Assembly (NCBI GenBank): GCA_947591605.1
Contig: CANQDF010000003.1
Span: 62,001-126,000 of the forward strand
Length of the DNA: 64,000 bases
Origin: an uncultured Clostridia bacterium
Lineage (GTDB): Bacteria > Bacillota > Clostridia > Lachnospirales > CAG-274
Direction: 5' to 3'
A program made the translations under genes and the position numbers. Within the stretch, counting starts at the first letter, position 1; every line of letters begins with the position of its first letter. A model generated the notes under the pieces. The model worked only from the letters and a program-made list of their open reading frames with translations. It did not search any database and was not told the DNA's origin. Below are positions 35,059 to 44,469 of this stretch, piece after piece.

Positions 35059-35403
35059 TTATAAAATTACATTCATCTTTCCGTATACGGTATCATAATT
35101 TGCATTGCATAAGTCAAGGATCAATGGGGTTTTTAAAGGTTTACAGTCCTTTAAAGAAGCTAAGTTGGAAAGCTCAAACAAACTTTCCAACCCATAGTAT
35201 TCAATAATACAATATAACAAGACTTTAGTATTCTCGGACATCTTATCCGGATCCAGCCTTTTTATTTCTTCAATTTTTTTGTCCCTTTTAGATATTAACT
35301 TATGCATATACCTATGCAAAGCATAAAACTCGTTTATTCCCCAGTCTGATTGATCCATATAATATGGTTCTGTTTTTTCATCATTCGGTGTATACGGTAA
35401 CAT
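35059..35403 (-). CDS. Partner protein of the nucleotidyltransferase module
   Basis: A 114-aa, mainly helical, charged protein with no recognised domain; the middle reads EFYALHRYMHKLISKRDKKI. GGGAGGGG lies six bases before the ATG and a good promoter 40 bases before it. It precedes the DUF6036-like gene with a 12-base gap, the usual layout for antitoxin-first toxin-antitoxin operons. The C-terminus is less basic and no helix-turn-helix is evident, so DNA binding is not shown. It may equally be an unrelated small protein. Confidence 0.55.
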   Translation of the reverse strand: MLPYTPNDEKTEPYYMDQSDWGINEFYALHRYMHKLISKRDKKIEEIKRLDPDKMSENTKVLLYCIIEYYGLESLFELSNLASLKDCKPLKTPLILDLCNANYDTVYGKMNVIL

Positions 35404-35442
35404 GCAACCCCTCCCGTTACATAAGTATCAATCATATGATTT

Positions 35443-35471
35443 ATTATACCAAAACATCTTTTGTTTTTCAA
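35443..35471 (-). promoter_or_regulatory. Promoter for the nucleotidyltransferase module
   Basis: On the minus strand TTGAAA (35471-35466), 17-base spacer and TATAAT (35448-35443). The spacer end carries ATGTTTTGG, which recurs nearby and may be an operator. Confidence 0.7.
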
Positions 35472-35916
35472 TATGAAATAATTTAATAATAACCGTCTTA
35501 TTCCCATCGTCCCATTCTGTATTCTTCCCGACCTGCTCGGCAATATCTCTTTATAAAACCCAACGATATATGAGAAGTTGTCACTTACTCTTTTTCGGTT
35601 CTAATCGTAAAATGTTTTGGTAATTGAAAAATTTCATTTTATATTTTTATTATACCAAAACATACATAGCAGACCAAGCCCGAACAATAAAAGCTGTTTG
35701 GTCTTTCCGCTCCGGATACATATGGTTTGCCTGCCTGTGAGTTCAGAACACTGTTTAATTTTCAAAATCGTTATTTCTCATAGCATATCTAAAACAAAGT
35801 GCATTTTATTTTTAAATATTAAAAATAGGAACAATTCAAGTTGAAGCCCCCAATTTTATGCGGCTTTTACTTGTTTGTTCCTATAATAACATATTTACCC
35901 TTTTGACTGCAAGCAT
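35472..35916. other. AT-rich intergenic region with repeated ATGTTTTGGTA motif
   Basis: No gene with a ribosome site was seen. The motif ATGTTTTGGTATAATAA occurs on the minus strand at 35457-35441 and again at 35663-35647, and ATGTTTTGGTA occurs on the plus strand at 35612-35622. The last two form an inverted pair with 11-base arms. These could be regulatory sites or remnants. Confidence 0.6.
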
Positions 35917-36528
35917 TTAGCCCCCAAGGGTTATATCCTGCGTATTGTACCAGTTGAGCGCCTCCGTAATGTGCTGCACCTTAAAATCGGGCCAGAGCGC
36001 ATTTACCGTATATATATCCGAGTATATGCTCTGCATCGGCAAAAAGCCCGACAGCCTGTGCATACCGCCCCAGCGTATTATAAGGTCTATCCTCGATATG
36101 TCCTCGGAGCGCAGGTTTGGCAAAGCGCTGTGCAGATCCCAAACGGGGCTGTAATTTACAAGAAAATTGAGCCGTATGCCGCCCGAGCCTATCCTTTTGC
36201 GCACGGTATACTCCTTAAGCTCCTCCGGAAACATATCGGAGTCCGCATTGCCTATCACCAGCAGCTCACAGTCCGACGCCGATATAAGCCTTACGGCGTC
36301 CACGCAAGCCTTTGTAAAGGCAAGCCTCTGTTTTTTTGGCCTTTTGGTGTTGTCCGCCGTAAAGCCGTAAAAGGTTACCTCTCTTACTCCCGCCTCCTTT
36401 AAAGCATTAAAGGCGGAAAGCCCCGGTGCCAGCCCCATGCTGTAGCCCTCGGACTTGTCCAGCCCTCTTGAAACGGCATAACGCCTGTTTCCGTCCGGTA
36501 TTATGCCTACATGTTCGGGTATCCTCAT
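35917..36528 (-). CDS. Divergent cis-prenyltransferase (undecaprenyl diphosphate synthase family)
   Basis: A 203-aa protein, shorter than typical UppS (about 240-250). HVGIIPDGNRRYA matches the catalytic DGN motif (Asp12) with an altered flank, TFYGFTADNTKRPKKQ corresponds to the usual FSTENWKRP, and the C-terminal RWGGMHRLSGFLPMQSIYSD aligns to RTSGELRLSNFLLWQSAY with changed residues. It probably elongates an allylic diphosphate with cis isopentenyl units, but substrate and product length are unclear, as conserved substrate-contact residues are altered. GGAGG precedes the ATG. It is divergent from polA. Confidence 0.82.
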   Translation of the reverse strand: MRIPEHVGIIPDGNRRYAVSRGLDKSEGYSMGLAPGLSAFNALKEAGVREVTFYGFTADNTKRPKKQRLAFTKACVDAVRLISASDCELLVIGNADSDMFPEELKEYTVRKRIGSGGIRLNFLVNYSPVWDLHSALPNLRSEDISRIDLIIRWGGMHRLSGFLPMQSIYSDIYTVNALWPDFKVQHITEALNWYNTQDITLGG

Positions 36529-36697
36529 AATTTCGCCTCCCTTGTATAAATTAGATTTTTTCCTTTATATGCCTTATTATTCATTTTGAAAAAAATTTTT
36601 ACAAATTCATAAAATACCCTTTATTTATTTTTAAAATCAATGTATACTAAAATTAATATTTGCATTGTTTTTATTCAGTATTTACGGAGGTAAACAA

Positions 36698-39340
36698 ATG
36701 TCGGACAAAATTATGCTTTTGGACGGAAACAGCCTCATAAACAGAGGATATTACGCCATGCCCCACCTCAGCAACAAAAACGGCGAATTTACAGGCGGGG
36801 TATTCGGCTTTCTGAATATATTTTTTAAGCTTACAGACGAGGAAAAGCCCGATATGGCTGCCGTCTGCTTTGATGTACACCACCCCACCTTCAGGCATGA
36901 GGCGTACAGCGCATACAAGGGCACAAGAAAGGGGACTCCCGAGGAGCTTATCCCTCAAATACCGCTTTTAAAGCATATACTTGCCTCAATGGGCATAAAG
37001 ACATACGAGCTTGCAGGCTACGAAGCGGACGATCTTCTGGGCACCCTTGCTGCGGCAAGCGAAAGAGCAGGGCTTGAACCCGTTATAGTTTCGGGCGACA
37101 GGGATCTTTTGCAGCTTGCGGGCGCCCTTACAAGGATAAGGATACCCAAAACCAAGGGCGGACAGACCGTTATAGAGGATTACAGAGCGGAGGACGTAAA
37201 GGCGGCATACGGCGTTACCCCCTCCGAGTTTATAGAGATGAAAGCGCTTATGGGCGACGCCTCCGACAATATACCCGGCGTCCCCAAAATAGGCGAAAAA
37301 ACTGCGGCAAAGATAATAGCCGAGTATAAAACGGTGGAAAACGCCATTGCCAATGCGGATAAGATAAAGCCTCCCACGGCAGCAAAAAATCTTGCGGAAT
37401 TTGCCGATCAGGCAAGGATGAGCCGTTTTCTGGCGGAGATAAAGACCGATGTGCCCATCGAATTTTCTCCGGAGGAATGCAGGCTGAAAAATATGTTCAC
37501 AAAGGAAGCATACGATCTTTTTAAGGAATATGAGTTTAAAAGCATGCTTAGCCGCTTTGATACAAAGCAGGTAAACACCGATCCGCCCTCGGCGGCACAG
37601 TTTGAATATTACAGCGTATTTTCCGAGGCAAGGCAGGCTGTTTCGGCATTGAACCCTTTTGCGGAGGTATCCTACCGCATAATATACGACGGGGATACTG
37701 TTGCTGCGTTTTCGGCAAGCGACGAGGCGGGCAGAGCGTTTTGTGCGGAGCTGCCCGAGGCGGAGCTGATCACGCTGCTCAAGGACTTTTTTGAGTCGGA
37801 CTGTCCCAAAATAGCGCATAATGCCAAGCGTGACATTGTAAGCCTGCGCAAAAAGGGCATTGAGCTTAACGGCATCGTCTTTGACAATATGATAGCCGCA
37901 TATATACTTGATTCCGCCATAGACGAATATGAGTACAACGAGCTTGCGGAGGACTTTCTCGGCGAGAGCTATCCCTCTCTCGAGGAGGTGCTGGGCAAAG
38001 GCAAGAGCCGTATATCCCCTTCGGCGCTCGGCAGGGAGGAGAAGGCAAGGCTGTTCGGCACAATGGCGGAGGTGGGTCTGAGAGCCAAGGGCATTATGGA
38101 GCAAAAGCTAGAGGAGAACGGTCAGCATAAGCTCTACTTTGATATAGAGCTGCCCCTTGTATATGTACTTGCGGATATGGAAACCGAGGGTATGGGCGTC
38201 GACAGAAAAGGGCTTACGGAATACGGCAAAAGCCTGGAGAGCAAAATAGAGGAGCTTAAAAACGACATCTATTGGCTTGCAGGCGAAAGCTTCAACATAA
38301 ACTCGCCCAAACAGCTCGGCGTTATCCTTTTTGAAAAGCTCGGCCTCAAGGGCGGCAAAAAAACAAAAACGGGCTGGTCGACCTCTGCCGATGTGCTTGA
38401 AAAGCTTAAGGACGACGACCCCATAATAGGCAGAATATTGGAGTACCGTACATATGTAAAGCTCAAATCCACCTATGCGGACGGGCTGCTTGCGGTGCTC
38501 GGCGACGACAACAGGATATATTCCACCTTTAACCAGACCATAACCACGACAGGCAGAATAAGCTCCACGGAACCCAATCTGCAAAATATCCCCATAAGGC
38601 TGGAGCTGGGCAGGCAGCTGCGCAAGGTGTTCATACCCAAAGACGGCTGTGTTTTTGTGGACGGCGACTACTCCCAAATAGAGCTGAGGGTGCTTGCCTC
38701 TATGTCGGGTGACGAAACACTTATAAACGCCTTTAAGGAGGGACAGGATATACACACCCTCACCGCCTCTCAGGTGTTCGGCATACCCTTTGACGAGGTC
38801 ACGCCCCTGCAGAGGTCAAACGCAAAGGCGGTCAATTTTGGCATAGTTTACGGCATAAGCGCATTCAGCCTGGGTCAGGACGTGGGCATAAGCAAAAAAG
38901 AGGCGGAGCGTTATATAAACGGATATTTTGAAAAATATCCCAACGTAAAAGCCTTTATGAACAATATGGTGGAGCTTGCACGCAAAAACGGCTACGGCAG
39001 CACTATCTTTAACAGAAGACGCTATATACCGGAGATTTCAAGCCCCGCTTTTTTGCAGCGCTCATTCGGCGAGCGTGTAGCCATGAATATGCCCGTGCAG
39101 GGCAGCGCCGCAGATATAATAAAAATAGCCATGGTCAAGGTGCACCGCCGCTTAAAGGCAGAGGGGCTCGCCTCAAAGCTGATTTTGCAGGTGCATGACG
39201 AGCTGCTTATAGAAACACGCAGGGACGAGCTTGAAGCCGTAAAACGCATAATGAAGGAAGAGATGGAAACGGCGGCGCAGCTTGCCGTACCGCTTGTAAC
39301 GGATATACACATCGGAGAAACCTGGTATGAAGCAAAGTAA
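36698..39340 (+). CDS. polA: DNA polymerase I
   Basis: An 880-aa repair and Okazaki-fragment polymerase. The 5' nuclease domain (about 1-290) begins MLLDGNSLINRGYYAMP and has ISGDRDLLQL-type acidic residues (VSGDRDLLQLAG). The 3'-5' exonuclease region (about 300-480) appears to lack the usual DxE and is likely inactive. The polymerase domain shows motif A VDGDYSQIELRVLASM, motif B RSNAKAVNFGIVYGIS and motif C QVHDELLIE. GGAGG precedes the ATG at 36698. It starts a run of overlapping genes (coaE, slt, SBP and others). Confidence 0.97.
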   Translation: MSDKIMLLDGNSLINRGYYAMPHLSNKNGEFTGGVFGFLNIFFKLTDEEKPDMAAVCFDVHHPTFRHEAYSAYKGTRKGTPEELIPQIPLLKHILASMGIKTYELAGYEADDLLGTLAAASERAGLEPVIVSGDRDLLQLAGALTRIRIPKTKGGQTVIEDYRAEDVKAAYGVTPSEFIEMKALMGDASDNIPGVPKIGEKTAAKIIAEYKTVENAIANADKIKPPTAAKNLAEFADQARMSRFLAEIKTDVPIEFSPEECRLKNMFTKEAYDLFKEYEFKSMLSRFDTKQVNTDPPSAAQFEYYSVFSEARQAVSALNPFAEVSYRIIYDGDTVAAFSASDEAGRAFCAELPEAELITLLKDFFESDCPKIAHNAKRDIVSLRKKGIELNGIVFDNMIAAYILDSAIDEYEYNELAEDFLGESYPSLEEVLGKGKSRISPSALGREEKARLFGTMAEVGLRAKGIMEQKLEENGQHKLYFDIELPLVYVLADMETEGMGVDRKGLTEYGKSLESKIEELKNDIYWLAGESFNINSPKQLGVILFEKLGLKGGKKTKTGWSTSADVLEKLKDDDPIIGRILEYRTYVKLKSTYADGLLAVLGDDNRIYSTFNQTITTTGRISSTEPNLQNIPIRLELGRQLRKVFIPKDGCVFVDGDYSQIELRVLASMSGDETLINAFKEGQDIHTLTASQVFGIPFDEVTPLQRSNAKAVNFGIVYGISAFSLGQDVGISKKEAERYINGYFEKYPNVKAFMNNMVELARKNGYGSTIFNRRRYIPEISSPAFLQRSFGERVAMNMPVQGSAADIIKIAMVKVHRRLKAEGLASKLILQVHDELLIETRRDELEAVKRIMKEEMETAAQLAVPLVTDIHIGETWYEAK

Positions 39341-39896
39341 AGTAATAGGCCTTACGGGCGGCAGCGGCAGCGGCAAAAGCACCGTTGCCTCCGCTCTTGA
39401 AAAAAACGGGGCATTTATAATAGACTGCGATAAAATAGCGCACCAAAATATGGCAAAGGGCGGCATCGCATACGACGATATAGTTGCCTGCTTCGGCAGC
39501 GGCATACTTGCGCCCGGCGGCGAAATAGACAGAAAAAAGCTGGGAGCCATTGTTTTTGAGGATAAAAACAAGCTTGAAAGGCTCAACAAAATAACACACA
39601 GGTATATTGCACAAAGGGTGCGTGAGCTTGTTTTAAGATCCGCTGCCGATATTACGGTAATTGACGCCCCTCTTTTGCACAAGGCAGGCCTTGACAGCCT
39701 GTGCGACGAGGTATGGCTTACCGATGCGCCCCGCAGTGTAAGGCTTGAAAGGATAATGCAGCGTGACCTTATAACAAGGGAGCAGGCTGAAAGCCGCCTT
39801 AAAAACCAGGATAAATACGACAGCTTTGACAAACTTATAATTACGGATTTTGAAACTCTTACCGAGCTTGAGCAATATATTAAGGAGCTTATATGA
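39327..39896 (+). CDS. coaE: Dephospho-CoA kinase
   Basis: Last step of CoA synthesis: phosphorylates the ribose 3'-OH of dephospho-CoA. The 189-aa chain has the P-loop GLTGGSGSGKSTVAS at residues 8-22, DCDKIAHQNMA and DAPLLHKAGLD. It starts inside the last 14 bases of polA, a common arrangement in Firmicutes, and overlaps the following transglycosylase gene by four bases (ATGA). Confidence 0.96.
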   Translation: MKQSKVIGLTGGSGSGKSTVASALEKNGAFIIDCDKIAHQNMAKGGIAYDDIVACFGSGILAPGGEIDRKKLGAIVFEDKNKLERLNKITHRYIAQRVRELVLRSAADITVIDAPLLHKAGLDSLCDEVWLTDAPRSVRLERIMQRDLITREQAESRLKNQDKYDSFDKLIITDFETLTELEQYIKELI

Positions 39897-40465
39897 ACTC
39901 TTTTGGCAAATCAATAAAAAGGCTTGCCGCCATGCTGCTGTTTATAATGTGTATGGCGCTTTGTCTGTACTGCGCAGTCTGCATAGCATTCCCGCTTGAG
40001 CATTACGGGCTTATAAAAAAATACTGTGACGAATACGGCCTCAGTACGGCAAGGGTATGCGCATTTATAAATGCCGAGAGCCACTTTGACAACCTTGCCG
40101 AAAGCCACAAGGGCGCAAAGGGGCTTATGCAGATAATGGACAGCACCGCCCTGTGGGCTGCCGAGGAAATACCCATAGAGGATTTTTCTCCCGAGGATCT
40201 TAAGAACCCCGAAACCAACATAAGGATAGGCTGCTGGTATCTGCACAGGCTGGATGTGCAGTTCCACGGGGACAGGACGCTTATAATGGCGGCATACAAT
40301 GCAGGCAGCGGCAATGTGTCCTCATGGCTTGGCAACAACACCTACTCCGGCGACGGCCGTACCCTGGATAAGATACCCTTTGAGGAAACGGAAAAATATG
40401 TAAACAAAATCAATTTTTATGAAAAAGTATACAGTCTTTTGATAAAGGTGAATTTTTATGAATAA
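39893..40465 (+). CDS. Membrane-anchored lytic transglycosylase
   Basis: A 190-aa Slt-type peptidoglycan lyase. An N-terminal membrane anchor (AAMLLFIMCMALCLYCAVCI) is followed by an SLT domain with the catalytic glutamate in AFINAESHFDN, GAKGLMQIM, and AAYNAGSGNVSSW. It cleaves the MurNAc-GlcNAc bond to form anhydro ends, outside the membrane. The ATG overlaps the coaE stop, and its end overlaps the next gene by eight bases, so it is fully coupled. Confidence 0.93.
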   Translation: MNSFGKSIKRLAAMLLFIMCMALCLYCAVCIAFPLEHYGLIKKYCDEYGLSTARVCAFINAESHFDNLAESHKGAKGLMQIMDSTALWAAEEIPIEDFSPEDLKNPETNIRIGCWYLHRLDVQFHGDRTLIMAAYNAGSGNVSSWLGNNTYSGDGRTLDKIPFEETEKYVNKINFYEKVYSLLIKVNFYE

Positions 40466-42077
40466 ATTTAAAGCTATATTTGCCTTATCGGCACTGCTGC
40501 TTGTATCGGGGTGCGGCATGACAGCCCCTCCCGCCGCAGACGGCACCGAACCTACATCCGAAATAAATACATCGGAGGGCGCATCCGCCTCCGAAGCACC
40601 CGAGATACCCATACCGGGCGGCACCCTGCATATGTCGATGCGCAAGCCGCATACGCTAAATCCGCTGCTCAACGAGGATATAACGGTCGACAATGCGCTT
40701 AAGCTTATTTTTGAGCCTCTTTTTGTAATTGACGACAACAGCAATATACAGCCCAACCTTGCGGACGGGTACCTGCTTTCCGACGACGGCAAAAGCCTTG
40801 CCATATCCCTGCGCAGCGATGCAAGGTGGTGCGACGGCACACCCGTTACCGCAGATGACCTTATATTTTCGCTCGATACCATTAAAAATGCTCCCGCAGG
40901 CAGCATATACAAAAGCGCCGTATCAAATGTAAGCGCCTACACCAAAACAAGCAACACCACGGTAATAGTCGAGTACAGCTCGCCTCTTGGCGGATGTATT
41001 TACAATATGTGCTTCCCCGTTATACCAAAGCACTATTACGAGGGCTACAATACGGTAGGCTCCGCACGCAGCATGCAGCCCCTGGGCAACGGGCTCTATG
41101 CCTTTAAGGACTACCGTGTGGTGCGGGATATGCACCTTAACGCCGTCGGCAACTTCAGGGGCAAGCCTTATATAGAAAACGTTACCGTTACCGTGATGAA
41201 CGACAAGGATACCGAGATAGCCGCCCTTGAAAGAGGTGTAATAGACATACTCTCCATAAGCCCCGAGGAATACGGCAGCTTTAACTCTCAAAACCCTGTG
41301 GAGGTTTCGCCTTATTCAAGCAATCAGTTTGAGTTTTTGGGCTTTAATTTTAAAAATTCGGCGCTGTCGGACAAGCGCATACGTCAGGCAATAGCCTATT
41401 CGATACCCATAGACAATATAATAGACAATATATATCTGGGCAATGCGGTAAAAAGCGTTACACCCGTACACCCCGGATCCGTGCTGTACACATCCGACGA
41501 GCTGCCCGATTACGCCTACAATCTCAACATGGCAAGGAGCCTTGTTGCTCAATCGGGCTTGACGGCGCCGCAATTGACATTTACAATACTTGTAAACGAG
41601 GATAACAATGTCCGCTGTGAAACCGCCGAGCTTATCGCATCGGAGCTGAACCAGATAGGCATGCAGGTGACCGTATACAGGGTACCGTTTGCGACCTATG
41701 TAAAGCTGCTCCAGACAGACAGCTTTACGCTGTTTTTGGGCGGCATGGAGCTTAACCCCAGGGTGGATCTGCGGCCTATGCTGGCATCTGCGTCCCGCAG
41801 CAGCGGAGTAAACTATTTTAATTTTTCCGACCTGCAAATGGACAATCTGCTTAATGCCTGCGTAAACGCCGCAAGCGACGAAGGCTATAAGGCGGCTATT
41901 GCTCAAACGCAAAAATACTGCGCCGAGCAGCTCCCGTTTGTGGGCATAGGCTTTAAGCATCAGCTGCTTGTTACGGACGCAGGTATAAGAGGTTCAAAGG
42001 ATCCCGCATTAAACGATGTTTTCAGAAATGCGGACAGTTGGTATATATCATGGCAAAAGGAAGGGAACGGTGAATAA
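40458..42077 (+). CDS. Peptide/nickel-type ABC substrate-binding lipoprotein (family 5)
   Basis: A 539-aa extracellular solute-binding protein. The signal (FALSALLLVSGC, lipobox VSGC near residue 19) is followed by a Ser/Thr/Ala-rich linker. Family-5 marks are IQPNLADGYLLSDDGKSLAI, WCDGTPVTADDLIFSLDTI and RIRQAIAYSIPIDNIIDNIY. No permease genes are nearby, and it lies in an operon of polA, CoA and wall genes, so its transporter is encoded elsewhere or it has another binding role. It overlaps the next gene by eight bases. Confidence 0.92.
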   Translation: MNKFKAIFALSALLLVSGCGMTAPPAADGTEPTSEINTSEGASASEAPEIPIPGGTLHMSMRKPHTLNPLLNEDITVDNALKLIFEPLFVIDDNSNIQPNLADGYLLSDDGKSLAISLRSDARWCDGTPVTADDLIFSLDTIKNAPAGSIYKSAVSNVSAYTKTSNTTVIVEYSSPLGGCIYNMCFPVIPKHYYEGYNTVGSARSMQPLGNGLYAFKDYRVVRDMHLNAVGNFRGKPYIENVTVTVMNDKDTEIAALERGVIDILSISPEEYGSFNSQNPVEVSPYSSNQFEFLGFNFKNSALSDKRIRQAIAYSIPIDNIIDNIYLGNAVKSVTPVHPGSVLYTSDELPDYAYNLNMARSLVAQSGLTAPQLTFTILVNEDNNVRCETAELIASELNQIGMQVTVYRVPFATYVKLLQTDSFTLFLGGMELNPRVDLRPMLASASRSSGVNYFNFSDLQMDNLLNACVNAASDEGYKAAIAQTQKYCAEQLPFVGIGFKHQLLVTDAGIRGSKDPALNDVFRNADSWYISWQKEGNGE

Positions 42078-42996
42078 ATTGATAAAACGATGTTATCTGA
42101 CGGGCGAATATGTATTTTATGCAACTGAAAGGGCAAACCGCCCTCACTCCTTTAAAATAATAGACGATTCTCCCTCGGTGCCCGTGCAGTACTGCCCGTT
42201 TTGTCCGCAAAACGAGCATATGACGCCCAAAAGGATATTCGGCACCGAGGATAACAGCATAAGGATAGTACCCAACAAGTACCCGTTTATAACGGTGGAT
42301 GACGAGAGCTTTGGCGTACACGATGTGCTTATAGATACGGCAGACCATGAGGAAAGAATGTATATGTTTACAGACGAGCATATGCACCGCCTTATGCAGG
42401 TAATAAAAAACAGGGTCATAGAGCTGGAAGCGGATCCCCGTATAAAATATGTGCAGGTATTCAAAAACCAGGGCAAGGACGCAGGCGCAAGCCAGTCGCA
42501 CTCACACTGGCAGATAGCCGCCTTAAGCGTTGTGCCTTTAAAGACCGAGCATCTGCTTAGTGTGCTCGGCAGCTACTGCGAGGACAACGGCAAATGCTAC
42601 TTTTGCCATCTGGATTTCGGCAACCGCATAATTGAGGAGAACGACATGTTTTTCTCCTATATGCCTGCCGACGCAAAGTTTGCCTACGAAATGGATATAC
42701 TCCCCAAGCGGCATATATCAAGCATAACCGAGTTTACCGACAAGGAGCTTGAAAGCTTTGGCATACTGCTGCGCAACTCCGTTAAAAGGCTGGAGGGCAT
42801 ATATAAGGGAGTAAGCTACAATGTGTGCTTTTACAGTGCGCCAAAGGACTGCAAAAACAATAAGGCATTCCACTTTTATGCGCAGATATTCCCACGCATA
42901 GGCCACATGGCAGGCTTTGAGTTCAGCACAGGCTGCTACATAAACTCCGTACTGCCCGAGGTGGGTGCCGAAAAGCTCAGACAGGTAAAAATATAA
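42070..42996 (+). CDS. GalT-like (HIT superfamily) nucleotidyltransferase
   Basis: A 308-aa protein resembling galactose-1-phosphate uridylyltransferase. The active-site motif is SQSHSHWQIA (H-x-H-x-Q/W type), and two cysteine pairs, CPFCPQNEH and CYFCHLDFG, fit metal sites. The N-terminus PHSFKIIDDSPSVPV and the C-terminal region AFHFYAQIFPRI support the family. Start GTG 42070 has AAGGAAGGG upstream and overlaps the SBP gene; TTG 42079 is another choice. The nucleotide-sugar substrate is unknown, as no galactose pathway genes are near. Confidence 0.8.
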   Translation: MNKLIKRCYLTGEYVFYATERANRPHSFKIIDDSPSVPVQYCPFCPQNEHMTPKRIFGTEDNSIRIVPNKYPFITVDDESFGVHDVLIDTADHEERMYMFTDEHMHRLMQVIKNRVIELEADPRIKYVQVFKNQGKDAGASQSHSHWQIAALSVVPLKTEHLLSVLGSYCEDNGKCYFCHLDFGNRIIEENDMFFSYMPADAKFAYEMDILPKRHISSITEFTDKELESFGILLRNSVKRLEGIYKGVSYNVCFYSAPKDCKNNKAFHFYAQIFPRIGHMAGFEFSTGCYINSVLPEVGAEKLRQVKI

Positions 42997-43012
42997 AGCA
43001 GGAGATGTTTTT

Positions 43013-43963
43013 ATGCCCGATAAAATAAAAATTGGCATACTTATGGGAGGCAGCTCCTCCGAGAGGGAAATATCCTATATGTCTGCCGAAAACATAGTAA
43101 AAAGCCTTAACAAGGATAAATACCAAATACTTGCCTACGACATACCCTTTGGCTCCGAAGGCAGCTGGATAAACGACATTGCCGAGGATAAGCCCGATAT
43201 TGTGCTTAACGCCCTGCACGGCGGCAAGGGAGAGGACGGAGGCGTACAGGGTGTGCTGCGCTGCCTCGGGCTGCCGTTTGTTGGCAGCGGCGTAATGACA
43301 TCTGCCGTGTGCATGGACAAAAACGTGTGCAAAACCGTTATGGCAAGCGGACATATACCCGTTATAGAGGGCATACCTGTAAAAAGAAACGGGTATGATC
43401 TGAGCACGGAGGAGGCTGCGGCAAGGATAGGCTTTCCCCTTATAGTAAAGCCCAACAAGGGCGGCTCCAGCCTGGGCATAAGCATGGTACACGGCGTACA
43501 GGAGCTAAGGGCTGCCGTAAGCACCGTATTTGACCGATTTTGCGATGACGCCCTTATTGAAAAGTACATAGACGGCAGGGAGCTGACCTGTGCCGTGCTT
43601 CAGGGTAAGAACGGCCCCGAGGTAATATCCCTGCTGGATATAAACAAAACAGGCAGTATATTCGATTACAATGCCAAATATACCGAAAAAAAGTGGGCGG
43701 GCGGTATAAGCTCTTTGCCTGCGTATATGCAGGACATGATAACGGGCATAGCAAAAAAGGCTTTTACGCTGCTTGGATGCAGAGGCTATGCCTGTGTCGA
43801 TATGATACTTATGGAGGAGCAGATATATGTAATAGAGGTAAACACTCTGCCCGGCATGACGGCGCAAAGCCTTATACCCAATGCCGTAAAGGCTCTGGGT
43901 ATGGACTTGGGCAGCTTTTTTGACAGACTTATAGAACAGGAAATAGGTGATAAAAATGGATGA
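43013..43963 (+). CDS. ddl: D-alanine--D-alanine ligase
   Basis: Joins two D-Ala with ATP for the peptidoglycan stem. The 316-aa ATP-grasp protein begins with GILMGGSSSEREISYMSA and has LNALHGGKGEDGGVQG, PLIVKPNKGGSSLGISMV, and the metal-binding end VIEVNTLPGMTAQSLIPNA. GGAG precedes the ATG. It overlaps the start of the ybaK-like gene by eight bases. Confidence 0.97.
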   Translation: MPDKIKIGILMGGSSSEREISYMSAENIVKSLNKDKYQILAYDIPFGSEGSWINDIAEDKPDIVLNALHGGKGEDGGVQGVLRCLGLPFVGSGVMTSAVCMDKNVCKTVMASGHIPVIEGIPVKRNGYDLSTEEAAARIGFPLIVKPNKGGSSLGISMVHGVQELRAAVSTVFDRFCDDALIEKYIDGRELTCAVLQGKNGPEVISLLDINKTGSIFDYNAKYTEKKWAGGISSLPAYMQDMITGIAKKAFTLLGCRGYACVDMILMEEQIYVIEVNTLPGMTAQSLIPNAVKALGMDLGSFFDRLIEQEIGDKNG

Positions 43964-44447
43964 TGCAAAAAAAGCCGTATGCCGCAAGCTGGATTCCATG
44001 GGCATAAAATATACATACGAGGAGCACGAGGCTGCCTTTACAATTGCGCAGGTAGACGCCATAGGCGCATTTGCAAAGGGTATCGGCTGCAAAAACCTGT
44101 TTTTGAGGGACGAAAAGGGCAGGCGCCATTTTCTGCTGATTGCCGAGGCACATAAGGATGTGGATCTTAAAAGCGTAAGAGCGCAGATAGGCTCCACACG
44201 CCTGAGCTTTGGCTCCGAGGAACGGCTTTGGAACTGCCTTAAGCTTAAAAGCGGCTCTGTTTCGCCCTTCGGCGTGCTTAACGATACCGACCTTAAAACC
44301 GAGATAATCTTTGACAAGGCGCTTAAGGGCAAGCCCATGCTGGGCTTTCATCCCAATGACAACACAGCCACGGTTTGGATAAGCTTTGATGACATAAAAA
44401 GAGTTATAGAGGACAACGGCAACAGCATACTGTATGTTGATCTGTGA
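43956..44447 (+). CDS. YbaK/ProX-family aminoacyl-tRNA deacylase
   Basis: A 163-aa trans-editing-type protein. The fold resembles ProX/PrdX: an N-terminal LDSMGIKYTYEEHEAAFT, KNLFLRDEKGRRHFLL in the core (Lys candidate for catalysis), and C-terminal GFHPNDNTATVWISFDD. Members hydrolyse misacylated Ala-, Cys- or related tRNA(Pro); the exact substrate is not predictable by eye. The ATG at 43956 is preferred, nine bases before the ddl stop, with AGGTGA upstream. Confidence 0.87.
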   Translation: MDDAKKAVCRKLDSMGIKYTYEEHEAAFTIAQVDAIGAFAKGIGCKNLFLRDEKGRRHFLLIAEAHKDVDLKSVRAQIGSTRLSFGSEERLWNCLKLKSGSVSPFGVLNDTDLKTEIIFDKALKGKPMLGFHPNDNTATVWISFDDIKRVIEDNGNSILYVDL

Positions 44448-44469
44448 TAAAGAGCGCAAAGGAGATATT

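Noticed and set aside
35617..35844. 75-aa plus-strand ORF in the AT-rich gap
   Set aside because: No ribosome site, no homology pattern, and it overlaps the repeated promoter-like motif.
36986..38104. 372-aa minus-strand ORF opposite polA
   Set aside because: Antisense shadow of polA with Cys/Arg/Tyr-rich noise.
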